In this document: positions 11,470-22,281 of the stretch, in pieces
Layout of the letters: each line of letters begins with the position of its first letter
Numbering within the stretch: the first letter of the stretch is position 1
Assembly: GCA_006384855.1 (NCBI GenBank)
Contig: VCJN01001519.1
Location: 42,662-106,661 of the forward strand
Reading direction: 5' to 3'
Source of the DNA: Tetraselmis striata
Lineage: Eukaryota > Chlorophyta > Chlorodendrophyceae > Chlorodendrales > Chlorodendraceae
Length of the DNA: 64,000 nt
Made by a program: the position numbers and the translations under genes
Notes under the pieces: model-generated
The model's input: the letters and a program-made list of their open reading frames with translations, nothing else
Databases searched by the model: none
Told to the model about the DNA's origin: nothing

Positions 11470-13330
11470 GTTTTGCCAGTTTACACGCGGTTCGTTTACG
11501 ACTGCGAGCGTGGGCAGTCGGCAGGCGTGCCGACCAGACGAAGGCGGAAGATGTCTTGAGTTGTAGAGGGGTCTCGCGCCAAGAGGACCTCGATCGAGGC
11601 GCAGGCGCATCAGACGCGGGCGGGAGATGTTGACGCCGGCATGACATAGGCCGGACGTGTCGCGGAATTAAGGCGCCGTCTCCCGACGGCGCCCTATAGC
11701 ATTGGTTGCGCGCCTTGGTGGCGTGCGGCACGAGCCGGAACTGCAGGCCAGTAGAAGCAGCAGGGGTAGCAAAGCCCAAGTTGGCGACGAGCGCCCAGCA
11801 AAGCAGCGGCACAGGCACGAGTAGGACGAGTACAGCTGCGCGCACGAGCGCGCGAGCGCGCCGAGTACAGTCAGGTGAAGTACTGGTGCACTGTACCCGA
11901 CGCGATGATAACTCGTACCATGTACTGGCGATGCACGTTACGAGGGGTGGACACGCAACAACTCGCGATGACAGCGATGTACTGCTGCCGTCATCACCAG
12001 CGGTGGTTGTTTCGCCCCCTTGCGCGAAGAGCGGCGGGTGAAACGCACAACGCTGAGGGCGCGGAAATGTGGAACCCTGTGTGGTCGTGCCGTACCGGTT
12101 CAGGTGTGTCGGGGTCGGTTGTCGGCGACGTCGCAGAAGACCCGCCGACTCGGTTAGCTGTCGCCGTGGGTCTTTCTTCGCGGAGAGCGGTGAGCCGACC
12201 GCCGTTGCTGCACCAACGACGGCTGCTGACCAACCCACAAAGCGTAGGCTTAGGATGATGCCACGAAACGCACAAGTCGCGTTAGGTGGCGGAGCTGTCC
12301 CCCGGCGGGCAGCTCGTGTTGTCACAGATGCGTTGCCGTGACGTTGGAAGCGGGTTGGCCGGCGTAGAGGCCCTTGTAGCCTATGCCGACCCGTAACGAT
12401 GCCAATGATGTCGGAGCGAGGGTGACGACGAGGCGGCCGCTGCTGCTGCACCAGCGACGGCCGCCGAAGTCCCAAACCCAGAGTTGGCCAAGGGTAGTTA
12501 CGTACACCACGAGACGCCAGGCACGCCAGGTGGTAGAGCTGCCCCCCAGGCGGGCAGCTGCAAATTGTCGTGGTCCTTGTGACGACGACGTTGGAGTAGG
12601 AGACGTCGGAGACGCATCGGCACGGGCCGCACAAACGCCTCCCACTGCGACCACAGCAAACGTTGCTGAAGCTTCATTGGGGCGAGGGCAACGAGCCCTC
12701 TCAAAACACCGGCGCGTGAGCGGCGCCACCCATGTAACAGGCCAATTACGCGAGTAGTTCCGGAAAACCACAGCATGTAACGACCGTTGATGCCACGGCG
12801 CCCTGCTGCGAGGACACGGGGACTGGGTTGCAGTGTCTTGCGGGACAACAAGTGGTCGCCCCGACGACACGGACGTCCTCCTCCGTCCGCGCCGATTTGT
12901 TGCGGTGGGCGTAGTTGTCGTCGTTGAGAACCGTGACGAGCAGCGGCCATGGTGCCGAGCGCGTCCACCTCACCTAAACCTCAAGAGTTGACTACTGCGA
13001 GAGGGCGCTCCACTGCGGGAGCCCCGAAGGCCTGTATTGCGACTCGACTTCGGGTGTTGAGGTTTAAACCCCCCCAACGGGACCCCCCAGCTCCAATTCC
13101 TTTCCGTGCGCATCGCCATCCGAAAACGTCCCAGCTGCAAAGCCAGGGCAGAAACGAAAAACGACCTCGGGCGCACGAGTAGGGAAAACCACACTACCGA
13201 GGGGCTGTCTGTCGCTGCCTGATGTTGTAACGCATGTGCGCGGCACGACGACTCACTACCGGGTGGATGAACCTCTCGGTGCGGACTTGTTCAGCCTCAG
13301 TGACCCTCGCGCGCACAAGTACGCGAAGCC
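11470..13330. other. Non-coding stretch with diverged ~235-bp tandem units
   Basis: No gene is recognised. Two related units are visible, one from about 12198 (TTGCTGCACCAACGACGGC, then GGAGCTGTCCCCCGGCGGGC) and one from about 12433 (CTGCTGCACCAGCGACGGC, then AGAGCTGCCCCCCAGGCGGG). A weaker third may start near 11985. Long open frames here (for example minus 12634-11438) are arginine, proline and threonine rich, match no family I know, and look like by-products of high GC. Confidence 0.45.
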
Positions 13331-14440
13331 GCTGCCGAAGGCAGCGAGCTGGAAGATGGCAGACGAGCTGCTGCTGGCTGTCCTAAGTAGCTCCCCGGCC
13401 GGGAGCGCAGGGCTCGCGGGCGATGGGGTAGCCCGTACCAAACCCCGATGGTAACGGCTTCAAACCACTACAGACCGTACGGGTCGCACTAGGACAGCTA
13501 TAGTCCGTTAGGAAACCCCATAAACACGTTTAGATCATTCCTTTGAGCGTAGCGTGTCTTGCAGATGTCGGCTCGCCCTCGCGAAGGCGTGTAGCGCCTC
13601 AACACGTCGCAGCGCGCTGTATGGCTCCCAGCTGTCGTGACTTGAGTCGTAGTTCAGCCAACGCACCAGAAAGACGAGGCAGAGTCCTCGCTTGAACAGA
13701 TCCTCGCAGCGCTCGATAGAGAAGTCGAGCACGCGTTCACCGACGAACTCGTCGACAGGGGGCTCCACACTGGACGGAATTGTATCGGGCTGTGCGTCAG
13801 GGTTGACGCACTGGCGCAGTCGACTGATGTGAAACACATTGTGGCAGTCGAACGTTGGTGGCAGGCGCAGGCGATACGCCTGGCTGGAGATCTTGGCCGT
13901 GACCGGGTAGGGGCCGATCTGTCGGAACTTGCGCGCCGGCTGGTTGCGAATAAGCAAGTGCTCCGTTGAAAGCCAGACTTTGCCTCCTTCTGCGAACTCA
14001 ACAGGGCTGGTTTTGCGGTCGGCATAGACCTTTTGATATTCATCAGCAAGCTTCAGTTGCTCAGTAATCAACATGTGAATATCTTGAATATTTGCAACTG
14101 TGTTGCGTGCATCTTGGTTGGCAGTAGCAATCATATCAGGTGGTGGTGTCAGTGGCATCATGCCATAAATTGCCTCAAAAGGAGCATATGTGTTGCTGAA
14201 TGGACTGAATTATTGTAAGAAAATTCAGCAAGAGTCAAAAGACTTAACCAAGAGTCATGTTGTTTGTGAACAAACGCACGTAATATTTGCTCAATAGTTC
14301 TGTGGGTGCGTTCAGTTTGACCGTCAGTCTGCATGTGGTAAGCGCTGGAAATATTCAGCTTAGTTTGCAGAGCTGTAAACAATGATTTCCAGAACGCTGA
14401 AGCGAACCATGGTGTCTATATATATTGTCCAAATAAAATC
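13331..14440 (-). mobile_element. Ty3/Gypsy chromovirus 3' end: integrase and chromodomain (fossil)
   Basis: The minus strand encodes the end of a Ty3/Gypsy pol. The integrase core tail is at 14382-14158, with HMQTDGQTERTHRTIEQILR and the usual LAEFSYNNSVH. The C-terminal part is at 14161-13535, with the GPYPVTAKI and YRLRLPPTFDCHNVFHISRL blocks and then a chromodomain (ERVLDFS...FLVRWLNYDSSHDSWEP). A chromodomain after the integrase marks the chromovirus branch, whose chromodomains are known to steer integration to heterochromatin. The 3' flank 13539-13331 is the repeat also found at 6223-6431. Reverse transcriptase, gag and the other LTR are absent. It is broken, with few internal breaks in what remains. 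Confidence 0.88.
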
Positions 14441-14464
14441 TGGCCATCTGTAGATTAAGGTATT

Positions 14465-14640
14465 TTGATTTCCGCGAGGCCGTGGTTGTTTGTTGATTAA
14501 TCGCGGCCGGTAATTAAAAGTTTGTGTGGCTCCGGTTGTTTTCTCTGCTCAACTTCGAAATATTGCCCGAGTTTCTCCCTGTTGACCATCTCTGGTGGGA
14601 GAGAGTTGCCACTGCGGCAAGCAGTGGTGGGGGCTTGCGG
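14465..14640 (+). mobile_element. Orphan Copia leader fragment
   Basis: This piece matches the 5' untranslated leader of the local Copia family, the stretch between LTR and gag (compare 16110-16285), including GCGGCCGGTAATTAAAAG and GCAAGCAGTGGTGGGGGC. Neither LTR nor gag is attached. It lies between the Gypsy fragment and Copia copy D. Confidence 0.8.
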
Positions 14641-14922
14641 AGTGCACTGGCGGTGCACAAACTAGCGTGCTGCAAATAATTGGCGTGCATCGGACGCCGG
14701 ATGCGCATCCACCCGGCGTAAAAGACGCGTAATATTCTTACTATATTCACACACAAATGTGTAAAAACCGGACATTCCGTGCCGGATGGATGGGAATACG
14801 GCGTCTGATGCAGCCAAAACCCCAGGAACACGCTATTCTATTCACCGCCAATGCACTCCATCCGCAACCCCCGCCTCATTCCCAGTCGTACGTGCTTGTG
14901 CGCACGCACGGAATGCTTGCAC
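14641..14922. other. Unique spacer with a small hairpin
   Basis: Between the orphan leader and the LTR of copy D lies about 280 bp not matched elsewhere in the window. A short inverted repeat, ACGCCGG...CCGGCGT with a 12-base loop, is at about 14694-14719, and GCGGAGTGCA near its left end loosely mirrors TGCACTCC near 14855. It might be a small terminal-repeat element, but no clean terminal repeats or target duplication are seen. Confidence 0.3.
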
Positions 14923-17214
14923 TGTAGTTTGATACCAGTCTTGCAGGCGTTTGACCGGCTGTTTGGAGCCTTGACGCCTGCACACTCTCAGCAGTATCTG
15001 TAGACGGGGAGCGATCGTACGGCTACGAGTACGAGTACATCTCCGGCAGCAGACGTACATCACGGAGCGGCTGTACATCTACGAGTACAAGGACGCCCGT
15101 GCGAGCACAATCAAGATTCCGGTACTGCTGAGTCTCAATGGTGGGCGCCATGCCGTACTAGAATATACTGCAGGATATCGGCCGATGCAGCAGCGGATAC
15201 TGTATTGTACGGACATAGATAATGCCAATACTCAGGCTCGCACATATGCGTTAAGTACTGGGGAATACAGTCAGCGCGCGATGGCGCAAGGTGGCGGATG
15301 CGCTGATGGCTGGCGCGCGCACCATGGCGTGCGCGAGTATAAAGGCAGGGCGCGACCCGTTGTAACAGACAGTCGCTCTTTTCCCTCACGCCCATATTTC
15401 AGTAGGTTAGTTGGGCCCTCGCTTCCCTTCATCTCCCAAGCCAAGGAGCGGCCTCTGCCAACCACAGGAGCATCACAACCAGGTTCTTCCGCCGCCCCTT
15501 GCTGCTGATTCTTGGAGGGGACCTGCGCTGTTGGGCTGGGGACTCGAACGACTCGTTTTCGCTCGCTGAGAGCCGAGCGTGGCCGCGAGAAGCGGTGCAC
15601 TGACGATGGCAGTCAGTGGGCGCCCTGGGACGGGGCGTGGGGCTCGTTTGCCTGTGCGACGCGAGTCGCTGCTCGCCACTGGCCTCCCTAGGCAGTGGGC
15701 GTCCTGTAGGGGCGTAGGGGATGTTTGCCTGTGCAGCTCGACGCTGCTGTCGACCTCGTTCGTTTCGGCTGTGCCTCTCGACGCCTGGGGCCGCGTTCCG
15801 ACGGCCCTTTCAGTCTCTCGACGACTCGGGCCGGCTTTGAGTGGTGTCGACTCGTGTGCGCTTGTCGCTCGCCCAGTTAGAGCGTGTCGAGCTGCCTCGC
15901 CGGCCACAGGGGGGGCAGACGGCCTCGTCGAGCGCTCTGTCGTGGTCTTGTGCCAGTGGTATCGACCCTCGTCACGAGGCAGGCAGGTTGCCGAGTTAGC
16001 AGCAGTCTGCGACCGGAGAACGACGTAGTTTCCGCCGTGTTATAGGCGAATCTACGAGCATCAAACATTAGCCGGATTTCCCAGTGGTTTTCCGATTTAT
16101 CATAGCCGGTAATTTGATTTCCGCGAGACCGCGGTTGTTTGTTGATTAATCGCGGCCGGTAATTAAAAGTTTGTGCGGCTCCGGTTGTTTTCTCTGCTCA
16201 ATTTCGAAATATTGACCGAGTTTCTCCCTGTTGACCATCTCTGGTGGGAGAAAGTTGCCACTGCGGCAAGCAGTGGTGGGGGCTTTTGGCCCTGTGAGGA
16301 CCAGACCGCTGACTTGGCCTCTGTCCCGCTCTGCAGTTGATTTCCATCACTGTGATCATCATGCCGGAAGGAGTGTCGCCCGCGCGCCGCGCATTCCGTT
16401 GCCGCCCGTTTTCTCTGGTCAGACCAAGGGGTGGCGCCGCTGGAGGCACCAGATGGAGGCCTATTGCAACGCCACTGGCATGAAGCAGGCCATGATGATG
16501 ATGAGTGAGCATGCCTCATCTGATCAGCACTTCAAGCTGTATGCAACCCTGACTGCGCTGCTCCCCGAGGAGCTCCTGGATGTCATCCGTCGGCACCTGA
16601 ATGACAATGCTACCTCTGGAGGCCAAGCCTGGGCAGCTCTGCGCACCCGCTTTGAGGGAGGCCATCTCGGCAGGATCTCCGACATGTATGCGGTGCTCCA
16701 ATCCGGTCAACAGCGCACCGAGACTGCGGATGCATACTACCATCGCCTGGACAACGCCTTCTTGGACTTGGTGGCTGAGGCTGAGGAGCATGAGGATGTT
16801 GAAGCTCCATCACATAACCAAGTTGTGACTCAGTTCCTGGCTGGCCCCCGTCCAGAGTACGAGCCCATCATCGGTATCCTGCAGGTGACCGCGGAGCATG
16901 AGGGCCGCGCCATCACCTGGGAGGGTGACTGCCTCAAGCTGGCGCAGAACTACTCCAAGCGTATTGAGAAGAACCATGCATCGGAGCCATCTGCGGAGGG
17001 CTACATAGCCAGTGGTGGCACCAAGCGCTCCGCCCATCTGGCCACAGGCGATGGATCTGGACCTCGCCGCCTTGGTGCCCCTCTGCGCGGTGGATGCTGG
17101 CAGTGCGGTGGGCCTCACTTCAAACGGGACTGCCCGCAGCGCCCACGAGGCAACAGGCGTCAAGCTGCTGCGGACCCGGCACCGGCGGCCTTTGTTGCTG
17201 ATGAGACATGAATA
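14923..17214 (+). mobile_element. Copia element copy D: 5' LTR, leader and gag (fossil)
   Basis: This plus-strand copy has its 5' LTR at 14923-15404 (482 bp), leader at 15405-16363 and gag from about 16364, ending just after the zinc knuckle CWQCGGPHFKRDC. The leader begins with the GGTTAGTTGGGCCC found after the LTR in copies C, E and G, the likely primer-binding region. Pol is missing. Gag faces the gag of copy E tail to tail. It is broken, with few breaks inside what is left. Confidence 0.9.
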
Positions 17215-17239
17215 GAATCGAATGACTGATAGAATACTA

Positions 17240-19384
17240 TGTCGCCCGCTCCGTAGTATTCTGCTGCGGAAAGCGTACAAGTTTATTGAAATATGGGCGT
17301 GAGGGAAAAGAACGCCGATGCATGGTTCTTCTCAATACGCTTGGAGTAGTTCTGCGCCAGCTTGAGGCAGTCACCCTCCCAGGTGATGGCGCGGCCCTCA
17401 TGCTCCGCGGTCACCTGCAGGATACCGATGATGGGCTCGTACTCGGGACGGAGGCCAGCCAGGAACTGAGTCACTACTTGGTTATGTGATGGAGCTTCAA
17501 CATCCTCATGCTCCTCAGCCTCAGCCACCAAGTCCAAGAAGGCGTTGTCCAGGCGATGGTAGTATGCATCCGCAGTCTCGGTGCGCTGTTGACCGGATTG
17601 GAGCACCGCATACATGTCGGAGATCCTGCCAAGATGGCCTCCCTCAAAGCGGGTGCGCAGAGCTGCCCAGGCTTGGCCTCCAGAGGTAGCATTGTCATTC
17701 AGGTGCCGACGGATGACATCCAGGAGCTCCTCGGGGAGCAGCGCAGTCAGGGTGGCATACAGCTTGAAGTGCTGATCAGATGAGGCATGCTCACTCATCA
17801 TCATGGCCTGCTTCATGCCAGTGGCGTTGCAATAGGCCTCCATCTGATTCCTCCAGCGGCGCCACCCCTTGGTCTGACCAGAGAAAACGGGCGGCAACGG
17901 AATGCGCGGCGCGCGGGCGGACACTCCTTCCGGCATGATGATCACAGTGATGGAAATCAACTGCAGAGCGGGACAGAGGCCAAGTCAGCGGTCTGGTCCT
18001 CACAGGGCCAAAAGCCCCCACCACTGCTTGCCGCAGTGGCAACTTTCTCCCTCCAGAGATGGTCAACAGGGAGAAACTCGGTCAATATTTCGAAATTGAG
18101 CAAAGAAAACAACCGGAGCCGCACAAACTTTTAATTACCGGCCGCGATTAATCAACAAACAACCGCGGTCTCGCGGAAATCAAATTACCGGCTACGATAA
18201 ATCGGAAAACCACCGGGAAATCCGGCTACTTTTTGATTCTCGTAGATTCGACTATAACACGGGGGAAACTACGTCGTTCTCCGGTCGCAGACTGCTGCTA
18301 ACTCGGCAACCTGCCTGCCTCGTGACGAGGGTCGATACCACTGGCACAAGACCACGACAGAGCGCTCGACGAGGCCGTCTGCCCCCCTGTGGCCGGCGAG
18401 GCAGCTCGACCCACTCTAACTGGGCGAGCGACAAGCGCACACGAGTCGACACGACTCGAAGCCGGCCCGAGTCGTCGAGAGACTGAAAGGGCCGTCGGAA
18501 CGCGGCCCCAGGCGTCGAGAGGCACAGCCGAAACGAGAGAGGTCGACAGCAGCGTCGAGCTGCACAGGCAAACAGCCCCTACGCCCCTACAGGACGCCCA
18601 CTGCCTAGGGAGGCCAGTGTCGAGCAGCGACCTCGCGTCGCACAGGCAAACGAGCCCCACGCCCCGTCCCAGGGCGCCCACTGACTGCCACCGTCAGTGC
18701 ACCGCTTCTCGCGGCCACGCTCGGCTCTCAGCGTGCGAAAACGAGTCGTTCGAGTCCCCAGCCCAACAGCGCAGGTCCCCTCCCAAGAATCAGCAGCAAG
18801 GGGCGGCGGAAGAACCTGGTTGTGATGCTCCTGTGGTTGGCAGAGGCCGCTCCTTGGCTTGGGAGATGAAGGGAAGCGAGGGCCCAACTAACCTCTTGAA
18901 ATATGGGCGTGAGGGAAAAGAACGACTGACTCTTACAACGGGTCGCGCCCTGCCTTTATACTCGCGCACGCCATGAAACGCGCGCCAGCCATTAGCGCAT
19001 CCGCCACCTTGCGCCATCGCGCGCTGACTGTATTCTCCAGTACTTAATGCATATGTGCGAGCCTGAGTATTGGCATTATCTATGTCCGTACAATACAGTA
19101 TCCGCTGGTGCATCGGCCGATATCCTGCAGTATATTCTAGTACTGCATGGCGCCCATCATTGATACTCAGCAGTACCGGAATCTTGATTGTGCTCGCACG
19201 GGCGTCCTCGTACTCGTAGATGTACAGCCGCTCCGCGATGTACGTCTGCTGCCGGAGATGTACTCGCGTCCTCGTACTCGTAGCCGTACGATCGCTCCGC
19301 CGTCTACAGATACCGCTGAGAGTGTGCAGGCGTCAAGGCTCCAGACAGCCGGTCAAACGTCTGCAAGACTGGTATCAAACAACA
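17240..19384 (-). mobile_element. Copia element copy E: 5' LTR, leader, gag and scraps of pol (fossil)
   Basis: This minus-strand copy has its 5' LTR at 19384-18894 (491 bp), leader, gag at about 17940-17317 and a short 3' LTR scrap. A scrap at 17240-17283 is the reverse complement of pol sequence near 34784-34826 in the whole copy. Its 5' LTR cuts the collagen-like fibre gene of the PLV cassette, so that gene ends inside the LTR. It is broken, with several breaks and rearrangement. Confidence 0.88.
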
Positions 19385-20877
19385 AGCGTCGCATGGGCGG
19401 CGTGTGTGCCGATTTGGAGGGTTTGAAGGGGCCTGTTTATTGTTAGGTTCTGTTCCGTGGCGTTAAAGGCGAGCCGCCCAAAATTTGTGGTGGTCCCGAT
19501 CTCCAAGCCATCGCTGCAGCGGGCGGTGTCCACATACGCGAAAAGCCACCGCTTTCCGGCCTGCCCTAGGTTGTAGGTCGAGTCGCTCGTGGGGGTGATG
19601 CTGTCCGAGGTGGTGATGTCGAGATTCTCGGGCGGCGCGTCCGCGGGGTATTGGTAGTAGGTGAACGCGAGTTGGTCCTCGTAGGTGATTTTCGACACCC
19701 AATCCGGCGGGTCGGTGATGCCGGACCACAGCGTAGTCCCCGGCGCGCCGGTGTTGCCTTGTGGCCCCGCCGGGCCGACGTCGCCTTTCGGGCCTTGTGG
19801 CCCTGTCGCGCCGGTGATGCCTTGTGGCCCAGTCGCGCCGGTGATGCCTTGTGGCCCAGTCGCGCCGGTGTTGCCAGGCGGACCCGCGGGCCCTTGTGGC
19901 CCAGTCGCGCCGGTGTTTCCGAGCTGCCCCGCCAGGCCGACGTCGCCTTGCGGCCCCTGCGGCCCCACCGGCCCCGGTGCGCCGACGTCACCTTTCGGGC
20001 CCGGAGGCCCTTGCGTGCCGGTGAGATCAAGATCCTGATTGAAGCCCGATAAGCTCACCGCCGACTGAGCATCGGTGACCCACAAAGGCATGACGGGGTC
20101 TACCACGTCCCCCTCCAGCAGCACGCGCCGAGGCTGTCCGCCGCCATCGATGGAGTACAGATTCCGTGCGTACATATTTTGAAAATGCCCCTCGTTCCAC
20201 TCCAACGTCGGCGCGCCGACCCTCAAATTGTTTAGCGGCGCGGGAGGGAGCAGGTCGCCGTCCACCGTGATGCCCCCGTTTATAACGTGCTCATCGATCC
20301 GCTCTAGCGACACCGTTGTCGGATGGGGCACGATTGACACGGCGTACTCAACGACATCCGCTAACGAATATTCGCCAGGCGTGCCTTGAAATTCCTTGAA
20401 AACCAACGTTTCGACATTGGGTACGGTCAGACCGTCGGCGTAGACGCGCCGCCACGGGGCATCCGGCGCGCCGAGGTCGCTCAGTATCCCGAATGCGGTG
20501 TCGCGGGGGACGAGGTTGCCCGACACAACCACGCTAGGATCGACTCCCACCGGGGTGATTTCATCGGCGCGCAGTATGCCGACCCGAAAACCCTGCTTTT
20601 CGGTATGCGGGATGTACGCCGCGAGGTCGATGGCGGCCACATTGGCGGCCAAGGAATCGTGAGCGTCGTCTTGCTGGGCTTGGTCGAGGTCGATGTCCTT
20701 CCTTAGTGCCGCGAGACCACCGTTAACCAAATCGAGCGCGCCGTCCTGCCGGGCTTGGTCGTTTTGCACGTCGAGGACATCAGCTGCCACGTCCGACGTC
20801 GCCGTCACCAGCGTGTCGATCTGAAGCTGGATCGCGGAGTTGTCTACCTGAAGCAAGCGCCGCCCGATCACTTGCAA
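19385..20877 (-). CDS. Collagen-like fibre/tail protein of the PLV
   Basis: This is a long structural protein. Its first ~100 residues are a helical heptad-like region with repeated D-L-x-x-Q. A globular stretch follows ([20 protein letters not shown]), then about 110 residues of Gly-X-Y triplets ([23 protein letters not shown]), then a C-terminal beta-type segment with the phage-like [19 protein letters not shown] motif. Collagen triplets plus a C-terminal head typify trimeric receptor-binding fibres of viruses. The C-terminus runs into the Copia copy E LTR, so the gene is truncated. The true start is unclear because no ATG precedes the helical region, and it overlaps the end of the upstream gene. 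Confidence 0.75.
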
Positions 20878-21625
20878 AGGAGCTGACGCTATCCGGGATC
20901 GGTCTATCGTCTCTAACTAGTCTGGATTTAATCGTGAGAGTAAACCGGGCGCCGTTCAAGTCGAGGAGCCTCCCGGAGTCGTCAACGAGTTTTATGACCA
21001 CGTAGCTAAGCTGCTTATTTTTGCAGTCCACCCACGCTTGGGCGCTGAAATGCTCTAGCTCGTTGAATTGGCTCGTCAGCGGGATTTTTGCGAGAATATC
21101 GCTGGTGCGGCGCGTCACGGGGTCCCGGTTGTCGGTGTGGAGGTTGCTCCGAATAAAAATACTCGAGGTGCGGGTGAGGTCGACGCCGCGCCGCGCCGCG
21201 AGCACCCCCGCGGCGGATTGGTCGCCGATGGAGAGTCCTAGCAGCTCCGTGCACGTCGTACCCGCCTCGATCGTCAACGCCGCGGCGTTTGGGCTGGAGA
21301 GGTTTATTCGGTTCGTCGCCACATATGAGCTTTCGTACCCGTGGTCTAGCTGCGGGTTGATTATGTCGAGGATCTCATCGATGCTCCGATTGCCGTGGGG
21401 AATGCGGATGGTTCCGCCGGTCCCCGCGGGGGAATACCGTACCACGAGGGTGTCGTTGGCCGAAAACACGGAATAGAACGTGTGCGGTATCCAAGCGTTG
21501 AGCACCTTGACTTGCAGACTGTGTCGCTCGGGAACGTCGATCGCGCCGCCGAGCCAAAACACGTGCGAGCCATCGCCCAATACGATGTCGCTGAACTGGC
21601 TGTCGATGAAAAGCTGCTGTAGCAT
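20780..21625 (-). CDS. PLV structural protein, probable minor virion component
   Basis: The 281-codon frame starts at an ATG in AT-rich context. It opens [13 protein letters not shown], continues with a beta-rich stretch ([19 protein letters not shown]) and then the pattern [19 protein letters not shown]. That pattern (short strand, Gly-Asn, then an amphipathic helix) is, to my knowledge, common in virion proteins of PLVs, adintoviruses and large DNA viruses, but its exact role is not established. No catalytic motif is seen. It sits between the fibre gene and the small basic gene, so a role in the virion shell or fibre anchoring is inferred from context. The last ~40 residues are low-complexity and may not be part of the ancestral protein. 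Confidence 0.55.
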   Translation of the reverse strand: MLQQLFIDSQFSDIVLGDGSHVFWLGGAIDVPERHSLQVKVLNAWIPHTFYSVFSANDTLVVRYSPAGTGGTIRIPHGNRSIDEILDIINPQLDHGYESSYVATNRINLSSPNAAALTIEAGTTCTELLGLSIGDQSAAGVLAARRGVDLTRTSSIFIRSNLHTDNRDPVTRRTSDILAKIPLTSQFNELEHFSAQAWVDCKNKQLSYVVIKLVDDSGRLLDLNGARFTLTIKSRLVRDDRPIPDSVSSFASDRAALASGRQLRDPASDRHAGDGDVGRGS

Positions 21626-21631
21626 TTTCGT

Positions 21632-22003
21632 TTAGAATATGGTGTACATAATCGGAGCCGGCGCGCTCGATCGGTCCTCGTGCATCACGAGAGGGGCCCG
21701 AGAGACCCGCTTTTCGGCCTTGGCGGCGAGAGCCCGTGCCAGTGCCGCCCGCTGCTTCTCGCTGGCTACTCGCTTGACTCGGGGAGGCTCGGCAGCCGGC
21801 TCGTGGACCGCCGGGGGCCCTCGTACCGGCTCGTGGGCCGCCGGGGGTCCTCGTACCGGCTCGTGGGCCGCCGGGGGCCCACCGATGGCCCCCGGCGGCC
21901 CCGGGGGCCCACTAGCCACATCGCCATCCCGAGCCAAATCAACGGTTGCATCCACGTTTTTGACATCACCGCGTTCCCGCTCGAGATCGCTTCGGCCACC
22001 CAT
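21632..22003 (-). CDS. Small proline-rich, basic PLV protein
   Basis: The frame of about 123 codons starts at an internal ATG (MGGRSDLERERG); an earlier ATG at 22048 would overlap the divergent gene. It has GPPGPPGA, then three copies of a 10-residue repeat (PPAAHEPVRG), then a basic helix (KRVASEKQRAALARALAAKAEKR-like pattern). Short proteins ending in such an Arg/Lys/Ala helix are common in large DNA viruses and PLVs, where they are usually unassigned. It ends seven bases before the start of the next minus gene. Function unknown; nucleic-acid or scaffold binding is only a guess. Confidence 0.5.
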   Translation of the reverse strand: MGGRSDLERERGDVKNVDATVDLARDGDVASGPPGPPGAIGGPPAAHEPVRGPPAAHEPVRGPPAVHEPAAEPPRVKRVASEKQRAALARALAAKAEKRVSRAPLVMHEDRSSAPAPIMYTIF

Positions 22004-22041
22004 ACCGCCATTTTTATCTAGGCGATAGAAAATAAAATAGA

Positions 22042-22263
22042 ATGTCAATAGACAACGCAGAGTTTTTGCAAGCTATTGACCCCGATTATGGGCGGGCCCG
22101 GTGGTGGGCCGAAAATTACCCCGGATTCACTCCGGAGCAATGCGAGTGCCTCGAGGCCTATACGTGGGGTGCCGGACCGAAAGAAATAAAACGCGCCGTA
22201 ACTAAAAGCAAGCTATGCCGCGACAGGCTTTCGTCATCGAAAAACGCTCGGAGTTCCGGCTAA
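22042..22263 (+). CDS. Small unrecognised PLV protein
   Basis: This 73-codon frame starts at ATG 22042 after the AT-rich segment AAAATAGA and diverges from the minus-strand gene. The first 55 residues are acidic and aromatic (DPDYGRARWWAENYPGFTPEQ) and look like a real small domain; the last part is basic and less convincing. It overlaps the beginning of the ATPase region. No family is recognised. Confidence 0.4.
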   Translation: MSIDNAEFLQAIDPDYGRARWWAENYPGFTPEQCECLEAYTWGAGPKEIKRAVTKSKLCRDRLSSSKNARSSG

Positions 22264-22281
22264 AGCCGCCGGGATTCCTAT

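Noticed and set aside
11438-12634. 398-codon minus-strand frame
   Set aside because: Spans the end of a Copia LTR and diverged repeats, arginine/proline-rich in GC-rich DNA, no family signal.
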